This document shows, piece by piece, positions 14,248-17,289 of a stretch of DNA of 17,289 bases; within the stretch, counting starts at the first letter, position 1, and every line of letters begins with the position of its first letter. Under the pieces are notes generated by a model. The model ran no database searches. It saw nothing but the letters and a program-made list of their open reading frames with translations, and was not told the DNA's origin. The stretch is from CAZKCK01 sp964552325 (lineage in GTDB: Bacteria; Bacteroidota; Bacteroidia; Bacteroidales; TTA-H9): NCBI GenBank assembly GCA_964552325.1, contig CAZKHA010000063.1, positions 1-17,289 on the forward strand, given 5' to 3'. Position numbers and translations under genes: made by a program.

Positions 14248-15723
14248 TTGATAGAAAAATATAAGCTTAAGTGGGTCTATTTCATCAGTGCACTTTTTAT
14301 TGCATTCAATTGTTTTTTACTCACCAAGGAGCTTTATTGGGCCGTGGCAATCCCCCTTATTGCCATAATGGCTATCTTATTTGTGTTTTCGCTCGAAACG
14401 GTTTTTTTTCTTGCCGTATTTGCCACTCCCCTTAGCCTTACCCTTAAAGATTTGGATTTGGGTTTTACGGTTTCCATGCCCGGAGAGCCTCTTATGTTCG
14501 GAATGTTGGTTGTTTTTTTTATTAAACTTTTTTATGACGAACGGCTTGATCGAAAACTATTAAAACATCCAATTACGATATTAATACTCATTCATTTAGG
14601 TTGGATGTTTATTACTACCATTACTTCTGAATTGCCCTTAGTTTCTTTTAAATACTTGTTGTCAAGGTTATGGTTTGTGATCCCCTTCTACTTTATGGCC
14701 ATCATGTTGTTCCAAAAGGAGAAATTTACAAAACGGTTTATTTGGGCTTACACACTTACCCTAATGATTGTAATTGTTTATACAACCATTAGGCACTCGC
14801 AGGTTGGTTTCGACGAAGAAATTGGGCATTGGGTAATGGATCCTTTTTATAATGACCACACCGCCTATGGCGTTATTACAGCCATGTTTTTACCTGTTTT
14901 GGTGTTCTTTACGTTCGATACGGGGCAAAAAAAATTCTCACGTATGTTTGCCATTGTTGCCTCCTTTTTTGTGGCTATGGCATTGTATCTATCCTTTAGC
15001 CGTGCAGCCTGGATAAGCCTTGTTTTTGCATTTGGAGTGCTGATTATAGCCGTATTGAAGATAAAATTCCGTTGGGTTTTTTTAGTAACCGCTGCCTTGA
15101 TCGGGCTATTCTTTGCTTTCCAGCAGCAGATTTTAGATAAACTCGAAAAAAACAAACAAGATTCGTCGGCCAATTTTATTGAACATGTACAATCCATCTC
15201 CAACATATCGTCAGATGCCTCAAATCTTGAACGAATAAACAGGTGGCAGGCTGCTATTAGGTTGTTCGAAACGCGGCCATATATGGGCTGGGGCCCTGGC
15301 ACCTATCAATTTGTGTATGCCCCTTTCCAACTTTCAAAAGAAAAGACCATTATCAGCACCAATGCCGGAGATAAAGGAAATGCTCATAGCGAATACATCG
15401 GGCCTTTGGCCGAAGAAGGCTTCCCCGGAACACTTATTCGCCTCATTTTGTATTCACTTGTGGTGTTTTACGGCTTCAAAGTTTATAAAGAGGCTGCCGA
15501 ACGCCGTCACCGCCAAATGGCCATGGCGCTGACTTTAAGCATGATTGCCTATTTTATACACGGCATCATGAACAACTTTCTTGATACGGATAAAGCTAGC
15601 GTTCCTTTTTGGGGGTTTATCGCTATAATTGTTTGTTTTGATGTATATTACCCCAAACGGGCCGCAAACAATCAAACTGATAAAATAGAACCTGAACGCG
15701 CTAATCCGCAGGATTCATTGTAA
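14248..15723 (+). CDS. O-antigen polymerase/ligase-like membrane protein (Wzy/WaaL superfamily)
   Basis: This is a 491-residue polytopic inner-membrane protein with about 10-12 hydrophobic segments and one large periplasmic loop near residues 290-390. Family signs are LYLSFSRAAWISLVFAF, then RINRWQAAIRLFETRPYMGWGPGTY in the loop, and NAHSEYIGPLAEEGFPGTL, the conserved His-Ser-Glu-Tyr segment of O-antigen ligase (PF04932) proteins. It either polymerises repeat units (Wzy) or ligates glycan to a carrier (WaaL or protein O-glycosyl ligase), and these are hard to separate by sequence. The neighbouring flippase and two Wzz-like genes favour Wzy. The start is TTG at 14248; the next in-frame Met is about 40 residues in, inside a membrane segment. 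It ends at 15723, overlapping a candidate promoter for lptE. Confidence 0.83.
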   Translation: MIEKYKLKWVYFISALFIAFNCFLLTKELYWAVAIPLIAIMAILFVFSLETVFFLAVFATPLSLTLKDLDLGFTVSMPGEPLMFGMLVVFFIKLFYDERLDRKLLKHPITILILIHLGWMFITTITSELPLVSFKYLLSRLWFVIPFYFMAIMLFQKEKFTKRFIWAYTLTLMIVIVYTTIRHSQVGFDEEIGHWVMDPFYNDHTAYGVITAMFLPVLVFFTFDTGQKKFSRMFAIVASFFVAMALYLSFSRAAWISLVFAFGVLIIAVLKIKFRWVFLVTAALIGLFFAFQQQILDKLEKNKQDSSANFIEHVQSISNISSDASNLERINRWQAAIRLFETRPYMGWGPGTYQFVYAPFQLSKEKTIISTNAGDKGNAHSEYIGPLAEEGFPGTLIRLILYSLVVFYGFKVYKEAAERRHRQMAMALTLSMIAYFIHGIMNNFLDTDKASVPFWGFIAIIVCFDVYYPKRAANNQTDKIEPERANPQDSL

Positions 15724-15728
15724 CTTTG
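15721..15728 (+). promoter_or_regulatory. -7 element for lptE, overlapping the upstream stop codon
   Basis: TAACTTTG is a perfect TAnnTTTG followed by CA, and its TAA is the stop of the polymerase-like gene. The lptE ATG is 23 bp downstream at 15752. The -33 half is not recognisable. If real, lptE can be expressed independently of the polysaccharide module. Confidence 0.42.
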
Positions 15729-15751
15729 CAATCCCTATACCTTAAATTTTG

Positions 15752-16261
15752 ATGAAACGGAGCTTAGTCATACTCGGTCTTTTGGTTGCAACAGCTTTGC
15801 TTCCAGCATGTAAGATGAGTTATTCGTTTACTGGTGCCTCTATTCCCGCTGAAGCCAAAACAATTTCAGTAGAATACTTCGCCAACCAAGCACCATTGGT
15901 TGTGGCTACATTAAGCCAAACATTTACCGATGGCCTTCGCGATAAATTCGCTTCCCAAACCACCCTTGATGTTATTAACCGAAATGGAGATTTAGCCATA
16001 GAAGGTATCATTACAGGTTACTCAACACAACCAGTAGCTATTCAAGGCAATGAACAGGCCGCACTTAACCGGCTCACAATAACAGTTAAAATAAAGTTTA
16101 CCAACAAGTTTAAGGAGAAAGACAATTTTGAGCAAACCTTTACACGCTATGCGGATTATGGTTCGAGCCAAAACCTTGTAAGTGTGCAGGATGGATTAAT
16201 ACAAGAAATATCGGAAGGTTTGATAGACGATATATTTAATAAAGCAGTTGTAAACTGGTAA
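15752..16261 (+). CDS. lptE: LptE-family LPS assembly lipoprotein
   Basis: This 169-residue outer-membrane lipoprotein is LptE-like, of the type typical of Bacteroidota. A signal peptide (MKRSLVILGLLVATALLPAC) ends in an LPAC lipobox with Cys20 as the lipidation site. The mature part has YSFTGASIPAEAKTISVEYF near its start and a beta-rich body with LAIEGIITGYSTQP, where LptE members carry a conserved region. LptE partners with LptD to insert LPS in the outer leaflet. The ATG at 15752 follows a TTG at 15749, and the ATG gives the cleaner signal peptide. The next gene begins four bases after the stop. In this phylum LptE commonly lies beside a sigma-54 activator, which here sits at 3615-4847 instead. 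Confidence 0.85.
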   Translation: MKRSLVILGLLVATALLPACKMSYSFTGASIPAEAKTISVEYFANQAPLVVATLSQTFTDGLRDKFASQTTLDVINRNGDLAIEGIITGYSTQPVAIQGNEQAALNRLTITVKIKFTNKFKEKDNFEQTFTRYADYGSSQNLVSVQDGLIQEISEGLIDDIFNKAVVNW

Positions 16262-16265
16262 TACA

Positions 16266-17285
16266 TTGAACACTAAATACTATACCGACTTATTGGAACG
16301 ACCCGGCAACTTAGGCAAAGAAAGTGTTGGGCAACTGGCTGAGCTTTTGCAGCAATACCCTTATTGTCAAACAGCCCATATGCTGATGGTTGCAAATCTG
16401 CAGCACGAAAATAGTATCCAATATAGTTCACGATTAAAGTTGGCCGCTATATATGCCTCCAATCGCGGGATGTTGAAAAAACTGATTGACTATATCAATC
16501 AAGACATATATTCTGAGAGTTACATTCAGAATGGCCCAAGTTTAAAAGATGATAAAGGCAAACCGACCCCAAATCTAGCGCTGCAATTTGCACAAAATAA
16601 ACCAAAAACCGAAGAAGAGCCCATCCAATCAGCTGTGGAGCCTATTATAACTATAGAACCATCGCAAGCTGTTGTTGAATCTGTTGCTGACCTACCAATT
16701 GTTAAAGCTGAAGTGCCTTCAACTTTTAATGACGATGCAAAGCATACTGGCCTAGAGACTCCGCTTCCTCAGCTTCAAAAGCTTTCAAAAAAGGAAGAAT
16801 TACTAATGTTGATAGAAAAGAGGATTGAAGAGTTAAAGGCGGCCAGGCTAAAGGAATCGAAGCTTACCCAACAAGGTCTTGAGTTAACTTCAGATGCGTC
16901 AGCCGCCAATGCTGCCCCCGAGACCATCAAACGTAAATCGGGTTTAGCGTATGATATTGAAGAAAGCTTAGGCCCCTTGATTCCCAAGAAACAATTTGGC
17001 CCCGACCCAGGTAAACCTTTGACCCAAAAACTTGATATTATTGATGGTTTCATCAACTCCAACCCAGTTATTAAACGGCATAAGGCCGAATTTTTCGATG
17101 CAGATGATTTTGCAGAGAAAAGTTCGCAACCACAAGAAGAAATTATAAGCGAAACCTTGGCCATGGTTTATGCCCAACAAGGCAATTTCGCTAAAGCCAT
17201 CAAAATTTACGAGAAGTTGCGTTTGAATTATCCAGAAAAAAGTAGTTACTTTGCAGCCCAAATTAAAAAACTATCAAATAGTTAA
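16266..17285 (+). CDS. Conserved lptE-linked protein with C-terminal TPR
   Basis: This is a 339-residue protein without signal peptide or membrane segment. The N-terminal helical block (about 1-85, LAELLQQYPYCQTAHMLMVANLQ) is followed by a low-complexity, Pro/Glu/Val-rich linker (about 95-200) and a charged helical stretch. The C-terminus has a single TPR-like repeat, ETLAMVYAQQGNFAKAIKIYEKL (about 295-320). I recognise it as the protein commonly found beside lptE in Bacteroidota, often before secG, but no function is known to me. The TPR suggests a protein-protein role, perhaps an envelope assembly accessory, and this is a guess. It starts with TTG at 16266, four bases after the lptE stop, so the two are probably translationally coupled. 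The frame is complete, ending at 17285. Confidence 0.7.
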   Translation: MNTKYYTDLLERPGNLGKESVGQLAELLQQYPYCQTAHMLMVANLQHENSIQYSSRLKLAAIYASNRGMLKKLIDYINQDIYSESYIQNGPSLKDDKGKPTPNLALQFAQNKPKTEEEPIQSAVEPIITIEPSQAVVESVADLPIVKAEVPSTFNDDAKHTGLETPLPQLQKLSKKEELLMLIEKRIEELKAARLKESKLTQQGLELTSDASAANAAPETIKRKSGLAYDIEESLGPLIPKKQFGPDPGKPLTQKLDIIDGFINSNPVIKRHKAEFFDADDFAEKSSQPQEEIISETLAMVYAQQGNFAKAIKIYEKLRLNYPEKSSYFAAQIKKLSNS

Positions 17286-17289
17286 AATT

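Noticed and set aside
1..17289. CRISPR arrays, tRNA or rRNA genes, insertion sequences, phage genes
   Set aside because: I looked for short regular repeats, tRNA-like cloverleaf segments, transposase motifs and terminal inverted repeats on both strands and saw none.

Overview
The window reads as chromosomal DNA of a Bacteroidota bacterium, probably close to Bacteroidales. Protein-coding genes fill almost all of it. The intergenic regions carry the phylum-typical -7 element TAnnTTTG, ribosome binding sites are weak or absent, and several genes start with TTG. A Bacteroidota-type LptE lipoprotein and an RpoN-dependent regulator of a kind common in the phylum are also present. I see no tRNA, rRNA, CRISPR array, insertion sequence or phage gene.

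Region 1 (76-3516, plus strand) is the most unusual part. It is a tight four-gene cassette: a full-length DsrC with both C-terminal redox cysteines, a short NarI/DsrM/HdrE-like membrane protein with paired histidines, a DsrK/HdrD-like iron-sulfur protein with two [4Fe-4S] motifs and one CCG-type site, and a PLP-dependent cysteine desulfurase. No dsrAB, dsrJ, dsrO or dsrP follows. The order suggests that cysteine-derived sulfur, or a DsrC disulfide or trisulfide, is coupled to the membrane quinone pool independently of sulfite reductase. The gene families are seen directly; the pathway is inference. A sigma-54 activator (3615-4847) follows behind its own sigma-A-type promoter.

Region 2 (10188 down to 4864, minus strand) is a five-gene run read right to left: GT4 glycosyltransferase, PurD, a FemAB/GNAT-like protein, uracil phosphoribosyltransferase, and a MacB/FtsX-type ABC permease. 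It mixes purine and pyrimidine metabolism with surface polysaccharide functions. Its last gene converges on the sigma-54 activator.

Region 3 (10511-15723, plus strand) is a Wzx/Wzy-type polysaccharide module: a flippase, two tandem Wzz-like chain-length proteins without kinase domains, and an O-antigen polymerase/ligase-like protein. It diverges from region 2 across a 322-bp spacer with outward-facing promoters. The two Wzz-like genes may be linked by slippage on an A10 run, because the downstream frame stays open back to that run.

Region 4 (15752-17285, plus strand) holds lptE and a conserved TPR-containing companion. From memory of the phylum, a sigma-54 activator, lptE and this companion usually sit side by side. 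Here the activator lies about 11 kb away, with regions 2 and 3 between, which suggests a rearrangement or insertion at a conserved locus.
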